DNA from: Gammaproteobacteria bacterium
Lineage (GTDB): Bacteria > Pseudomonadota > Gammaproteobacteria > Arenicellales > Arenicellaceae
Direction: 5' to 3'
NCBI GenBank assembly: GCA_022447525.1
Contig: JAKVBA010000030.1
Span: forward strand, 12,875 to 70,632
DNA length: 57,758 bases
In this document: in pieces, positions 32,766-43,172 of the stretch
How the letters are laid out: the number at the start of each line of letters is the position of its first letter
Position numbering within the stretch: the first letter of the stretch is position 1
The notes under the pieces: model-generated
Told to the model about the DNA's origin: nothing
What the model saw: the letters and a program-made list of their open reading frames with translations, nothing else
Databases searched by the model: none
Program-made: the position numbers and the translations under genes

Positions 32766-35528
32766 ATGGATGAATCATCGATAAGTCAACTTTCCTCGAA
32801 AGCAATCCTCATAGTGCCAACAGGTAGTTTGGCAACGTACCTTCAAGAGACCTTTGCCGATCAGAAAATCCAGCAGGGTCGTTTGGCTTGGGAGTCGCCG
32901 AATATCGTTTCTTGGCGAGAAGCTTGTCGACGAGCATGGCTGTTTAATCAGTCAAAGAGCTTTGAATTTGATACTTTAATCTCCCCTCAACAAGCCCGCT
33001 TACTTTGGACAAAGGTGGTGGATGAAACAGCTCGATCCAATAGCGAGCTCACTTTGTTAAACGTGCCGCAGACAGTAAAAGCTTGTATGCGCAGCCATCG
33101 CTTGCTTTCTGATTGGCGTTGTACCGATGAACGCCTATTGGACGAACATATTGAGGATCTCAATCAATTTATAGAGTGGCGAACTCGATATCTGAGTTTG
33201 CTTCGTAATCGCGATTTTGCTGACGATGCAGTATTGCAAAATGCGATACTCGACGCCGCTGATAAAGTCGATTTTGAGTGGCCATTTGAGCGAACAATCT
33301 GGTATGCCTATGATCTTCTTACAGCCGCTCAGCGAGATTTTAGTAGGAGTATAGAGCGAGCAGGGAGTGCTGTTATTGAGGGTGGGCCACGTCAATTAAA
33401 CGAGCAAAGCACTTATGTTCGATATGAGGATGCTGATAAGGAGATTTATGCCGTGTTTCAATCGGCTAGAAGGCAGTTAGATTTGAAGCCCGATTTGAAA
33501 ATTGGGATTGTTATTCCTGATTTACAACATCGCTATGCAAAAGTGCAGCAGATAGCGCATGATATTTTCTATCCTAATCAAACATTGCTTAATTCCGAGG
33601 GAAATCAGCTTGTCTATCGTTTTAGTTTAGGCAAACCGATGATTGATATTCCCGCAATCGAGGCTGCACTCTGTGCTCTATCGTTGCTGAAAAATAATAG
33701 CACTGTGGATGATTTTCAATTTTTGTTGAACTCAAACTATCTGCTACCAAACAGAATCGATAGCAGATTGGTTGGACATTTCGCAAAATGGCTAAGTGAA
33801 AAGCGTTTTATGCGACTGGTGATATCGAAGTGTCCAGGTTTATTTCAGGAATTTCTGGAGGAGTATAAGGAAAATGCATCATACGCAGGGTCATCAAGTG
33901 AGCAACGGCTAGTCGAACTTTTTGAAGCCTTGGCACAGTCTATTCAGCATCTGCAAGAGGAATTACAAAGTCAGTTTATTGAATCAGGTTTTAAATCGCT
34001 TCGATTCGATCGCTGGGTGGATGTTTTTAAACAATGGTTGGAAGCTTGGGGCTGGTCGTCGAGTCGTTTAGAAACCGAGTCGATGTCATCTACAAGTCAG
34101 TTGAGTAATCGTTGGGACACAGTGTTACAAGACTATTCCACCTTAAATACTGTTCAACACAGTACTGGATTGAATGGAGCGCTTTCTCATTTAAGACAAT
34201 TATTGATAGAAGCTGTGTATTTGCCCAAAAGCGCCAGCTCACCCATTTATGTTTCAGGACTCCTAGAGGCTTTGGGGCGGGAAACAGATCTATGCTTCTT
34301 AACGGGCATGACTCAGGATTTCCCTCCGCCTAGTCGCCCAGACTCATTTATTCCCAATCACTTGCTGATTTCAACTGGACTTCCTGACGCGAGTCCTCAG
34401 CTTAGCTCGATGCAGTCACAAAAAGTCATTGGAGGTTTAATTAGCGCCTGTAAGGCCATCGAAGTGAGTTTCTCGTTATACTCAAGTTCGCTAGATGAGG
34501 TAGTGAACGGTCCTTCTCCTTTGTTCTTAGCTCAATTTAGTGACTCTCAATTAGCAAAATCTGAACAGAGCGTTAACCTAGAAGGTGAACTCGAATATTT
34601 TGTAGACACCAAGGGTCCTGCTTGGTCAAGTCAATCTAAGGCTCGTGGCGGTTCAGCGATTTTTAAGAATCAGTCTCATTGTCCATTCAAAGCCTTCGTG
34701 ACACACCAGTTGCCTTTTGAGGTAAAACCAGAATCCGATTTCGGATTGAATTCTTTAGATCGTGGGAATTTGATTCACAAGATGATGGAATTGGTTTGGG
34801 GGCGGTTGCCATCGCAATCTGCCTTGTTGAAATTGGATCAATCACAGCAAGAAACAATGCTTGAATCTTGTTACCAAGAGTTGCTGTTGCACAGCTCAGT
34901 AACACTAAACGATACGCTTCAGTGCTTGTTTAAACTAGAGAAAAATAGAGTTTTTGAGCTGGTGGCTGAATGGCTTGATGTCGAGCGTAAAAGGCCATGT
35001 GATTTCTCTGTCGTTGAGCGAGAAGCTCGATATACAGGAGAGTGGGCTGGTATACGTTTTGACTATATAGTGGATCGGGTGGATGTCACTGATTCGGGTA
35101 ACTCCGTCTTGGTGGACTATAAAACCAGTAAAGTAAATAGAGCGGATTGGCACGGCGATCGTCTAAAAGAGCCTCAGTTGCCACTTTATGTCTTAGCGAG
35201 AGACGCAACAAAAGCAACAGAGTTGTCGGGTCTTGCTTTTGCTCAGCTTCGGCGTGGAGAGTGCAAATACGTAGAGCTTGCGGACGTAGGAATTTTGGCA
35301 GTCGAGAGCCATAAGACCAAGAAATATCAAGAGCAATGGCAGCAAAGTATTGATACCTGGCCAGATCAATTGACCCGTTTGGCTGAGGATTTTTTAGCTG
35401 GGCAGGCGGTCGTCGATCCGATCGACGAGACGGTTTGTCAGTATTGTAAGCTGGACTCGGTTTGCCGTATCAGCCAACTGAAAATGCAGGCTAGTGACCC
35501 TGCGTCTCAGGCAGGAGCGAGCGAGTGA
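32766..35528 (+). CDS. AddB-type PD-(D/E)XK nuclease/inactive helicase subunit
   Basis: About 920 residues. The N-terminal half is a degenerate helicase-like region (AILIVPTGSLATYLQ at the start; no canonical Walker A GKT). The C-terminal part holds a RecB-type nuclease: GNLIHKMME, DRVDV and VDYKTSK (Asp and Lys of the PD-(D/E)XK motif). The last 40 residues contain cysteines (CQYCKLDSVC) that with an upstream Cys (HCPFKAF) would bind a 4Fe-4S cluster, as in AddB. It works with the AddA-like helicase encoded immediately downstream. The ATG at 32766 is preferred over GTG at 32760; neither has a clear ribosome binding site. Confidence 0.88.
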   Translation: MDESSISQLSSKAILIVPTGSLATYLQETFADQKIQQGRLAWESPNIVSWREACRRAWLFNQSKSFEFDTLISPQQARLLWTKVVDETARSNSELTLLNVPQTVKACMRSHRLLSDWRCTDERLLDEHIEDLNQFIEWRTRYLSLLRNRDFADDAVLQNAILDAADKVDFEWPFERTIWYAYDLLTAAQRDFSRSIERAGSAVIEGGPRQLNEQSTYVRYEDADKEIYAVFQSARRQLDLKPDLKIGIVIPDLQHRYAKVQQIAHDIFYPNQTLLNSEGNQLVYRFSLGKPMIDIPAIEAALCALSLLKNNSTVDDFQFLLNSNYLLPNRIDSRLVGHFAKWLSEKRFMRLVISKCPGLFQEFLEEYKENASYAGSSSEQRLVELFEALAQSIQHLQEELQSQFIESGFKSLRFDRWVDVFKQWLEAWGWSSSRLETESMSSTSQLSNRWDTVLQDYSTLNTVQHSTGLNGALSHLRQLLIEAVYLPKSASSPIYVSGLLEALGRETDLCFLTGMTQDFPPPSRPDSFIPNHLLISTGLPDASPQLSSMQSQKVIGGLISACKAIEVSFSLYSSSLDEVVNGPSPLFLAQFSDSQLAKSEQSVNLEGELEYFVDTKGPAWSSQSKARGGSAIFKNQSHCPFKAFVTHQLPFEVKPESDFGLNSLDRGNLIHKMMELVWGRLPSQSALLKLDQSQQETMLESCYQELLLHSSVTLNDTLQCLFKLEKNRVFELVAEWLDVERKRPCDFSVVEREARYTGEWAGIRFDYIVDRVDVTDSGNSVLVDYKTSKVNRADWHGDRLKEPQLPLYVLARDATKATELSGLAFAQLRRGECKYVELADVGILAVESHKTKKYQEQWQQSIDTWPDQLTRLAEDFLAGQAVVDPIDETVCQYCKLDSVCRISQLKMQASDPASQAGASE

Positions 35529-38500
35529 TAGTTGACCAACAAGCGCGTTTAAGAGCACTAGACCCCAATCATTCTTTTATTGTTCAAGCCCCGGCTGGTT
35601 CGGGTAAAACAGGTTTGTTGGTGTATCGGTTTTTAGTCTTGCTCAATCGCGTGAACAAGCCACAAAACGTGCTGGCTATCACCTTTACGAGAAAAGCCCG
35701 AGCCGAAATGCAAGAGCGAATTCTCGAGTTGTTATTAGCAGCACAAAGCGGGCTGTCTAGTGCAGATATTTTTGAGCAGCAGGGTATAGAATTAGCAACG
35801 AAGGTGCTTGAGTCAGATCAGCGTCTGGGTTGGAAACTATTGGAAGCTCCCCATCAGTTACAAATCCTAACCATAGATGCTTTCTCGGCTAAGCTTGCGG
35901 CGAGCATGCCGTGGTTGAGCCGATTGGGAGAGCGCCCTAAAACCACGGATACAGCTCACTCACATTATGAGGTCGCTGTAGAGCAAGTACTCAATGAATT
36001 ATTATTAGAGGACTCCCAACTATCCAGCGCGTTGCAAACCGTCTTGCATGAATTGGATTTCAATTATGATAAAGCGCGTAAGTTGTTCACTTCAATGCTT
36101 GCCAAGCGTGATCAGTGGTTAAGGCATTTCGTTCACCAAGATTCATTTCAACTCAAATACAGTCTGCAAGAATCTTGGTCTGTGTTGGTCAAGGAGTCTT
36201 TAGAAAGCCTTACAACAATTTGCTCATCTGAGTTGAAGCGCAAACTAGTGTCCTTTGCTGTAGCAGCCTCGCGACGCATGGATTATTCCAGTCCTCGAGC
36301 TTTACAAAGTCTGCAGGTATTTAATGATTTTGAAGAGGGTGATGTTGAATTAACGATTGAGCATTGGCAAGCATTATCAGACTTTGTTTTGGTCAAACAG
36401 AAAGATAAGGTACGTAGAAGATTAGATAAAAGCATAGGCTTTCCAGAAAAGAGTCAAGACAAACAAGCATGCTCAGAGCTATTTGACCTAATTCAAGATG
36501 ATGCTGAGCTTATTGCCGCTTTAGCTGAAATAAGTCTGTTGCCAAACACCAGCTATAGCGAGGTGGATTGGGTGCATTTACAGGCCTTAGAGCAGGTACT
36601 AAAAGCTCTGGCCGTTAGACTGCAACTTAGATTTCGAGCCGCAGGTGAATGTGATCATAGCGAGATTACACAGCGTGCAAATCTAGCGTTGGCAGAACTG
36701 CAAAATCCAACTGATCTAGGTTTGATGCTGGACGGTCAGATTCAGCACATACTAGTTGATGAATTCCAAGATACTTCTATTACACAATTGCGTCTGTTGC
36801 AAAATCTCACCTTGGGTTGGCAGACGCAACAACAAGGCAGTAATACCTTATTTTTGGTGGGCGATCCTATGCAATCTATTTATCGGTTTCGTGAGGCTGA
36901 TGTTGGATTATTTCTTCAGGTAGTAGACAACCAGCAGACTAGAGTTTTTGAGCAGGTTGAAATCGAATCATTGGTGTTATCGCAGAACTTTCGTTCAAAT
37001 GAGCATTTGGTTGATTGGTTTAACTCGATCTTCTCGTCCAGCTTTCCAGCCACGAATGACGTTCTCAGTGGCGCTATTGCATACTCGCATGCCTTCTCCA
37101 ATAAATACAATACCGAACCTAGTCCAATTGAAATATGCTTGTGCGAATCGAGGGGTAGCGAAGCGAAATTATTACTTGAAGAAGTTAAGAAAAGTTTGAG
37201 TACCCTCCCTCGCGGTGCGCAGATAGCTATATTGGTGAGGACACGTACGCAGTTAAGTTACCTGTTGCCAGTGTTGGAGCAAGATGGGATTGATTACGCC
37301 GCCGTAGACATCGACCCCTTGCATGATCTTCAGGCTGTCAAGGATGTGATCTCCTTAGTCAAGGTAATCGCCAGTGATGATAAGCTGGCTTGGCTGGCTC
37401 TATTGCGTGGCCCCTGGTGTGGTCTGACTTTAAATGAAATAGTCGCGCTCGATCGACTGGCAGGTAGGCAGTTAAGCCTCTGGGATGTTTTGTCTGATCT
37501 GGAGGCCAGTAAAATATTAAGTGGTGATTCACTCGCTAGAGCGCTGCGATTTTTCGATGTTGTTCGGTCTGCAAGACAGCAGTATCAGCAAACGGATCTT
37601 GGCACGCTAACTCGCTGGGCATGGTTGCGCTTGGGTGGTGCGAGAACGCTGATGGGTTGTCAGTATCGTGATGTCCAACAAGTTTTCGATCTTTTAAATG
37701 AATTGCAAAGAGGGGGGGCTTTGCCACAAGCGTCTGAACTCGAGACTGGACTTGAGCGTTTGCGGGCGTCTCAAGTTGATGTCTCAGATGCCCGAGTGGT
37801 AGTAAGCACTATTCACAAGTCTAAAGGATTACAGTACCACACTGTTATGTTGCCCGGCTTAGGCAATAAACCAAGAGTGGACGATAGAGAAATATTAATG
37901 TGGGCGGAACATCAAACTAAACAGGGTGAGTCAAAATTATTATTGGCACCTCTTAAGCTTGGATCTAAAAGCGATCTCAACTCGCACTATGAGTACCTAC
38001 GCCGCCTAGAAGCAAAGCGATCAATCAATGAGGCAATGCGTTTGATGTATGTGGCCTGTACTCGGGCCGAGCATCGTTTGCTTATGTTTGCTGGCATTAG
38101 CAAAAAAGACAGCGGTGACATTTCAACTCCCGCTAAATCCACGTTGTTAGCATCGATTTGGTCAGCAGTTGATGGCACCAATGTACTGAGGTTTGAGGAT
38201 AGAGGTGATACCGCTTTACAAACCAGCATACATAATCAAACGTTGAATCGAGTCGCAGCTGATTATGTGCCTGATCTAGGGGTTGATTTTAAATGGAAGA
38301 CTCGAAAACAGTTGCACAAAAACCAACAAGAGATTGAGCAGCCAGAGGTGATGTTTGATTGGGCTACCGAGGTGGCGGCAGCAGTCGGTGTGGTATTGCA
38401 TAATTATTTACAATACGCGGGAAATTCAGTTTTATATGATCCAGTAGATCAAAGTTGCATCAAGCGATGGCGGGCAGAACTGTCTTCGCTACAAGTGCCA

Positions 38501-38890
38501 AGCGAACGATTGGAATACGCAGTAAAACGAGTGGTAAGGGGTGTTGAAAATATTCAAGCTGATAAAGGCGCCCATTTCATATTTTCGAATTATGAAATTC
38601 AACAGAATGAATATGCGATCTCTAATATCGAAAATGGATCGGTAAAGACATATCGAATCGACCGTACCTTTGTTGATCAAGATGGTATTCGATGGATAAT
38701 TGATTATAAATCCACCACTACGAATTCCAACAATATAGATGAATTCGTCAATGAGCAAATTGAACATAGACATCGCTCTCAACTACAAAAATACGCTAGA
38801 GTAATGAGTGAAATTGACGATAGACCGATTCGGTTAGCAGTATATTTTCCGCTATTAAAAGCGTTGAGGTATTGGGATTATGAAATGTAA
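35525..38890 (+). CDS. addA: AddA-type UvrD-family helicase/nuclease (double-strand break repair)
   Basis: A 1121-residue SF1A helicase. Motif I is APAGSGKTG (about residues 20-28), then AITFTRKARAEM, Walker B LVDEFQDTS (about 411), VGDPMQSIYRFREAD, and motifs V/VI in STIHKSKGLQYHTV and RLMYVACTRAEHRLL. The C terminus holds a RecB-type nuclease with RWIIDYKST (catalytic Asp-Tyr-Lys). AddAB resects double-strand breaks and loads RecA, replacing RecBCD. The GTG start overlaps the partner's stop by 4 bp, showing tight translational coupling. Confidence 0.92.
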   Translation: MIVDQQARLRALDPNHSFIVQAPAGSGKTGLLVYRFLVLLNRVNKPQNVLAITFTRKARAEMQERILELLLAAQSGLSSADIFEQQGIELATKVLESDQRLGWKLLEAPHQLQILTIDAFSAKLAASMPWLSRLGERPKTTDTAHSHYEVAVEQVLNELLLEDSQLSSALQTVLHELDFNYDKARKLFTSMLAKRDQWLRHFVHQDSFQLKYSLQESWSVLVKESLESLTTICSSELKRKLVSFAVAASRRMDYSSPRALQSLQVFNDFEEGDVELTIEHWQALSDFVLVKQKDKVRRRLDKSIGFPEKSQDKQACSELFDLIQDDAELIAALAEISLLPNTSYSEVDWVHLQALEQVLKALAVRLQLRFRAAGECDHSEITQRANLALAELQNPTDLGLMLDGQIQHILVDEFQDTSITQLRLLQNLTLGWQTQQQGSNTLFLVGDPMQSIYRFREADVGLFLQVVDNQQTRVFEQVEIESLVLSQNFRSNEHLVDWFNSIFSSSFPATNDVLSGAIAYSHAFSNKYNTEPSPIEICLCESRGSEAKLLLEEVKKSLSTLPRGAQIAILVRTRTQLSYLLPVLEQDGIDYAAVDIDPLHDLQAVKDVISLVKVIASDDKLAWLALLRGPWCGLTLNEIVALDRLAGRQLSLWDVLSDLEASKILSGDSLARALRFFDVVRSARQQYQQTDLGTLTRWAWLRLGGARTLMGCQYRDVQQVFDLLNELQRGGALPQASELETGLERLRASQVDVSDARVVVSTIHKSKGLQYHTVMLPGLGNKPRVDDREILMWAEHQTKQGESKLLLAPLKLGSKSDLNSHYEYLRRLEAKRSINEAMRLMYVACTRAEHRLLMFAGISKKDSGDISTPAKSTLLASIWSAVDGTNVLRFEDRGDTALQTSIHNQTLNRVAADYVPDLGVDFKWKTRKQLHKNQQEIEQPEVMFDWATEVAAAVGVVLHNYLQYAGNSVLYDPVDQSCIKRWRAELSSLQVPSERLEYAVKRVVRGVENIQADKGAHFIFSNYEIQQNEYAISNIENGSVKTYRIDRTFVDQDGIRWIIDYKSTTTNSNNIDEFVNEQIEHRHRSQLQKYARVMSEIDDRPIRLAVYFPLLKALRYWDYEM

Positions 38891-39296
38891 AACTTGTTTT
38901 ATCTTAGGTAGACCCTAGTCACTAACACATTCCCGTAGTAAGACTGTTAAACGAGGATAGCCGATGCAATGTTTGGAATGAGTCTTTGTTCCCCGAGCAA
39001 AAACAGTAACAGTACGGATTTGCGTGCTAAGTTTCCAAGTCGGTATCTTCAGATTCTTTCGCGCTATTTGTTATGGTTCTCGCATGTGCTGTTACGCTCG
39101 TAAGTATTGTAAGAATTAAAAAAGAATCCAAAGATTACAAATTATTTGTCATTGACTATCGTTTCACTAGCAAAGATGAATAAAAAGCTTGGCAAATATT
39201 TTCAGGTTTAAATGCGTTTCGATTCGAGCAAAGCAATAGATTTTATTAAAACGATTAAACGCTTTGTACTTAACCCAATACAACTAACAAAAAAAC
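38891..39296. other. Intergenic gap of about 400 bp with no clear gene
   Basis: The sequence turns AT-rich toward the right end. The only frame worth note is a 44-codon ORF at 38969-39103 (plus strand, starting MFGMSLCSPSKNSNSTD), with a GAGGAT about 10 nt before its ATG. It resembles nothing I know and may be chance. No terminator or tRNA is visible; promoter signals for the aldo/keto reductase were not convincing. Confidence 0.4.
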
Positions 39297-40352
39297 ATGA
39301 ATAAAATAAAACTCGGCGACAGCAATATAGAAGTCACAGAAGTATGCCTTGGTAGTATGACTTGGGGGCAACAAAATACTCAGGATGAGGCTTTCGAGCA
39401 GCTTTATTACGCCATAGATGAGCGAGGTATTAACTTTATAGATACTGCCGAAATGTATTCAGTGCCCCCAGCAAAGGAAACTGCAGGATCCACCGAGACG
39501 TTTATTGGTAACTGGTTTGCTGCGAATCCAGGGAAGCGTGAGGAGTTAGTTTTGGCCACAAAAATTGCTGGCTCTGGCATTCCATGGATTCGCAATGGTG
39601 GCAAAATCGTTGGGGAGGCTATTTTGCCGGCGATCGATGCTTCACTGCAGCGTTTACAAACTGATTACATTGACTTATACCAATTGCACTGGCCGAATCG
39701 AACATCGCCTCATTTTTCACGCCATTGGCCAGGCGCTGTAGATCCAACGAGCACTGATGTTGAACAAGATCAAGCTGATATGCTCGGAGTGCTGCAAGCG
39801 CTAGACGAGGCTGTGAAAGCGGGGAAGATTCGAGCATGTGGTTTATCTAATGAGACACCGTGGGGAATCGCTGAATACGCGCGAATTGCTGAACAGCATG
39901 CTTTGCCAAAAATGGTATCGATTCAAAATGAATTCAGCCTATTACATTTAAAGGACTGGCCTTATCTTATCGAGGCTTGTATCCATAATAACGTAGCGTA
40001 TTTACCATGGTCACCGCTGGCTGGTGGAGCTCTCTCTGGAAAATACGCAAACGGCAACAAGCCCAAAGGGGCTCGTTGGACAATGGTGCAACGTAATGGT
40101 GTCTTTCGCGATACCACATATTCACATGCGGCAATTGCTGAGTATCAGAAGGTGGCGGATCGGTTCAAGCTGTCTCTGACACAAATGTGTTTGGCTTGGG
40201 TCTATCAATTCACCGGCGTGACTTCGACAATCATTGGTGCTACCACAGTAGAACAACTGAAAGAGGACATCAACGCACACGACTTAGTCTTATCTGCTGA
40301 AGTTTTAGCGGCAATTGACGAAGTGATTAAAAAATACCCAGTGCCTTTTTGA
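39297..40352 (+). CDS. NADP(H)-dependent aldo/keto reductase, Tas-like
   Basis: A 351-residue TIM-barrel AKR. The N-terminal segment LGSMTWGQQNTQDEAFEQL and the catalytic FIDTAEMYSVPP (Asp and Tyr of the tetrad), then LATKIAG and YIDLYQLHWPNR, match the E. coli Tas branch (346 residues). The cofactor-binding C terminus has IIGATTVEQLKEDI. It reduces aldehydes or ketones with NADPH in the cytoplasm; the physiological substrate is unknown. Adjacent genes do not hint at a pathway. Confidence 0.9.
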   Translation: MNKIKLGDSNIEVTEVCLGSMTWGQQNTQDEAFEQLYYAIDERGINFIDTAEMYSVPPAKETAGSTETFIGNWFAANPGKREELVLATKIAGSGIPWIRNGGKIVGEAILPAIDASLQRLQTDYIDLYQLHWPNRTSPHFSRHWPGAVDPTSTDVEQDQADMLGVLQALDEAVKAGKIRACGLSNETPWGIAEYARIAEQHALPKMVSIQNEFSLLHLKDWPYLIEACIHNNVAYLPWSPLAGGALSGKYANGNKPKGARWTMVQRNGVFRDTTYSHAAIAEYQKVADRFKLSLTQMCLAWVYQFTGVTSTIIGATTVEQLKEDINAHDLVLSAEVLAAIDEVIKKYPVPF

Positions 40353-40380
40353 TCAGCACTGATGTCTCGCTAGCCAAGGT

Positions 40381-40410
40381 CAACGACGCTTTTTGTGTGT
40401 GGCGTCGTTG
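40381..40410. other. Hairpin between convergent genes
   Basis: A perfect 9-bp stem CAACGACGC (40381-40389) and GCGTCGTTG (40402-40410) with a 12-nt loop, between the aldo/keto reductase (+) and peroxiredoxin (-) ends. No U-tract follows on either strand, so it may be a weak or Rho-assisted terminator. Confidence 0.4.
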
Positions 40411-40428
40411 CTCTTAAAGAATAAAGGT

Positions 40429-40902
40429 TTAAAGTTGAGTGAGCATTGTTTCCACGTCACTTACTTCAAAACTACTTGGTGCCTCAATATTCAGCTGAGT
40501 TACAGTATTGTTATCAATGAGCATTGAGTAGCGCTGCGAGCGAACACCGCCAAAATCGCCGGTATTCATTGCTAGGCCCATAGCGTTTGTCAAACTGGCG
40601 CCACCGTCTGCAATCATTGCAATATTCTCAGCGTTCTGTTGGTCTTGCCAAGCTTTCATAACAAACGCATCGTTCACTGATAAACAGGCGACTACATCAA
40701 TGCCTTTATTTACTAAATTGTCATAGTTAACTACGTAACCAGGGAGATGAGCCTCTGAGCAAGTAGGGGTAAATGCGCCTGGCAATGCAAATAATACGAC
40801 TTTCTTGTTAGCGAAATACTCGTTTGCCTTAATGTCATGTTGTCCGTCTTTATCGATTACAGTGATGGCTTGCTTAGGGATTGAGTCGCCGAGTTGAATC
40901 AT
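40429..40902 (-). CDS. Peroxiredoxin of the Prx5 type
   Basis: A 157-residue thiol peroxidase from the ATG at 40902, preceded by GGAG at a 9-nt spacing (an upstream TTG at 40917 is less likely). The peroxidatic Cys is in GAFTPTCSEAHLPGY, the PxxxTxxC motif of Prx5. A second Cys (VVACLSVND) could serve resolution. Family members reduce H2O2 and alkyl hydroperoxides using glutathione/glutaredoxin or thioredoxin in the cytoplasm. It lacks a fused glutaredoxin domain. Confidence 0.93.
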   Translation of the reverse strand: MIQLGDSIPKQAITVIDKDGQHDIKANEYFANKKVVLFALPGAFTPTCSEAHLPGYVVNYDNLVNKGIDVVACLSVNDAFVMKAWQDQQNAENIAMIADGGASLTNAMGLAMNTGDFGGVRSQRYSMLIDNNTVTQLNIEAPSSFEVSDVETMLTQL

Positions 40903-41034
40903 TGTTGTTAACTCCAAAGCTTCTTTTAGAGGTTAGTGAATCAGGATTTATGGCAGAATATAAATTTCGGATGCGTTGGTGTACACCATTACGCTATCTT
41001 GGTAGAACTACATCTCTCATAATCTGAGTTCGTC

Positions 41035-41718
41035 ATGGTTGATCGACAAATAAAACTACATTCCAGCTGGTTAGGCAAGCTTCAAAGTGAATTCGAACAA
41101 GCTTATATGCAAAAACTGTCAGTATTCCTACGAAACGAAAAAGCATCAGGCCAAATAGTATACCCAAGGGGAGAGGATATTTTTAATGCACTAAACTCGA
41201 CTCCGTTAGAACAGGTAAGAGTCGTGATATTAGGTCAGGATCCTTATCATGGCCCTGGTCAGGCCCACGGTCTCAGTTTCAGTGTACCAATCGGAGAGAG
41301 GGTGCCACCATCGTTGAAGAATATATACAAAGAGCTTCATGCTGACGTGGGGTTCGAGGTGCCGTCTCACGGTAACTTACAAGCATGGGCCGAGCGAGGT
41401 ATTTTGTTACTAAACTCTGTTTTGACAGTTCGTCAGTCGTCAGCGGGGAGCCACCAGGGGCAAGGTTGGGAAAAATTTACTGATAAGATAATCGATCTCA
41501 TAAATTCAAATGCTGACAATGTGGTATTCCTCTTGTGGGGTTCTTACGCTCAGAAAAAAGGTCAAGCCATCGATCGCAGTCGTCATTTAGTTTTACAGGC
41601 ACCTCATCCATCTCCATTATCCGCACATCGAGGCTTTCTGGGCTGTCGACATTTTTCGCAAACAAATGATTATTTGGCATCATTGGATCTAACACCTATC
41701 GATTGGCAGTTGTATTAG
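41035..41718 (+). CDS. ung: Uracil-DNA glycosylase
   Basis: A 227-residue family 1 UDG. Motif A GQDPYHGPGQAHGLSFSV contains the catalytic Asp; LLLNSVLTVR and the C-terminal HPSPLSAHRGFLGCRHFSQTN (leucine intercalation loop) are intact. It removes uracil from DNA to begin base excision repair. It is followed after 35 bp by dinB on the same strand. Confidence 0.97.
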   Translation: MVDRQIKLHSSWLGKLQSEFEQAYMQKLSVFLRNEKASGQIVYPRGEDIFNALNSTPLEQVRVVILGQDPYHGPGQAHGLSFSVPIGERVPPSLKNIYKELHADVGFEVPSHGNLQAWAERGILLLNSVLTVRQSSAGSHQGQGWEKFTDKIIDLINSNADNVVFLLWGSYAQKKGQAIDRSRHLVLQAPHPSPLSAHRGFLGCRHFSQTNDYLASLDLTPIDWQLY

Positions 41719-41753
41719 GTGTTTAGCCCTGTAAAAGTTGATTTAATATTACG

Positions 41754-42848
41754 GTGCGTAAGATTCTCCACATAGACATGGATGCATTCTTTGCATCGGT
41801 AGAACAACGAGACAATCCCTCCTTGAGAGGTAAGCCAGTCATTGTTGGTGGTAAGCCAGACAGTCGAGGTGTAGTTGCTGCATGTAGTTATGAAGCGCGG
41901 GTTTTTGGTGTTCGATCCGCGATGCCGTGTGCTCAAGCCGCTAAGCTTTGTAAGGACGCAATATTTGTCCCGCATCGTTTTGACGCATACCGCGAAGCTT
42001 CGGCCCAAATTCATGAAGTGTTTCGGGAATTTGCCGATGAAATAGAGCCCCTTTCGCTTGATGAGGCCTATCTTGACGTCACGGAAAGTGCCAAGAAAAT
42101 AGGATCTGCAACGGAAGTGGCAATTAAGATAAAGCAAGGAATTAAAGATAAAACTAAGTTGGTCGCCTCCGCTGGTGTTTCTTATAACAAATTCCTTGCT
42201 AAGATTGCCAGTGATATGGATAAGCCTGATGGAATGTTTGTTATACGACCCGATCAGGCGGAGCAGTTTATAGCCGAGTTAGATATCAGAAAGTTTTATG
42301 GAGTGGGTAAAGTGACCGAGCAAAAAATGCATAGACTTGGCATTTTTAAAGGCGCGGATTTAAAAACAAAGAGTCTCGATGAACTAAAAACACTTTTTGG
42401 TAAATCTGGTCAGTACTACTTTAACGTTGCTAGGGGGGTAGATAATCGACCAGTAAAATCATCTCGGCGCAGAAAGTCGATTGGTGCTGAAGCAACGTTT
42501 GAAACTAACGTTGTTGATAAGAACGTGATCTGGGAGCGGCTGTTGCAATTATTGGGGCGGGTAGAGGCTACAATGAAAAAGAAGTCACTAAAGGCACATA
42601 CGGTAACCATCAAAGTTAAATACTCTGACTTCACTTTGATCACTCGCAGCCAAACTGTGATTGAGTTATTGGCTGATAAAGATCAACTGACAAGCCTATT
42701 GCCTATGCTTTTGAAAAAAACTGATGTTGGAATAAGGCCCATCAGACTTATTGGTGTATCGGTGTCAAAGTTGGTGTCGGTTGAAGAACAAAAGCAAGAG
42801 GGCATACTAAAATCAGAACTAGCTGGACAGCAAATGGGCTTGTTTTAA
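41754..42848 (+). CDS. dinB: DNA polymerase IV (translesion, Y family)
   Basis: A 364-residue Y-family polymerase starting with GTG. HIDMDAFFASVEQRDNP, the steric-gate region, YEARVFGVRSAMP, and the catalytic SLDEAYLDVT are all present; KFLAKIASDMDKPDG and the helix-hairpin-helix RKFYGVGKVTEQKMHRLGI follow. The C-terminal GLF suggests a beta-clamp binding tail (QQMGLF). It bypasses lesions such as N2-dG adducts. No LexA box was identified upstream by eye. Confidence 0.97.
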   Translation: MRKILHIDMDAFFASVEQRDNPSLRGKPVIVGGKPDSRGVVAACSYEARVFGVRSAMPCAQAAKLCKDAIFVPHRFDAYREASAQIHEVFREFADEIEPLSLDEAYLDVTESAKKIGSATEVAIKIKQGIKDKTKLVASAGVSYNKFLAKIASDMDKPDGMFVIRPDQAEQFIAELDIRKFYGVGKVTEQKMHRLGIFKGADLKTKSLDELKTLFGKSGQYYFNVARGVDNRPVKSSRRRKSIGAEATFETNVVDKNVIWERLLQLLGRVEATMKKKSLKAHTVTIKVKYSDFTLITRSQTVIELLADKDQLTSLLPMLLKKTDVGIRPIRLIGVSVSKLVSVEEQKQEGILKSELAGQQMGLF

Positions 42849-43172
42849 AGCGTTGACACCCTTGAGCTTAAATTTTAGCAACCCTCGATTGATTTCATTT
42901 ACCCTTTGCGATCGACTTTTTAATTGCACTATTGGGACCCTTTTGGGGTGACATTTCATATTATTAAAATGACGCCGAGATCGTAAAAGTAATAGGTAGT
43001 GATAGATTAGCCAGAGTTAGTCGGGAGTAGCACAGATTTTTGCAGAGGCACCCAAGGTGGTGTATGGTTCCGATCTGGTGCATTAGCGCTTAGGTTGCAA
43101 ACAAAGCGACTCAGCGTGTATAAGTAGCAATCCGTTCATTTATCGAAGTTAGGCGAAAAACGAAAAAATCAT
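42849..43172. other. Intergenic gap of 324 bp
   Basis: No ORF of note. The right end carries a promoter for the acyltransferase gene (listed separately). A short GACCC-TTTT-GGGGT hairpin occurs near 42937 without a U-tract. Confidence 0.5.
43095..43124 (+). promoter_or_regulatory. Probable sigma-70 promoter of the acyltransferase gene
   Basis: TTGCAA (43095-43100, 4 of 6), an 18-nt spacer and TATAAG (43119-43124, 5 of 6), about 48 bp before the start codon at 43173. Confidence 0.5.
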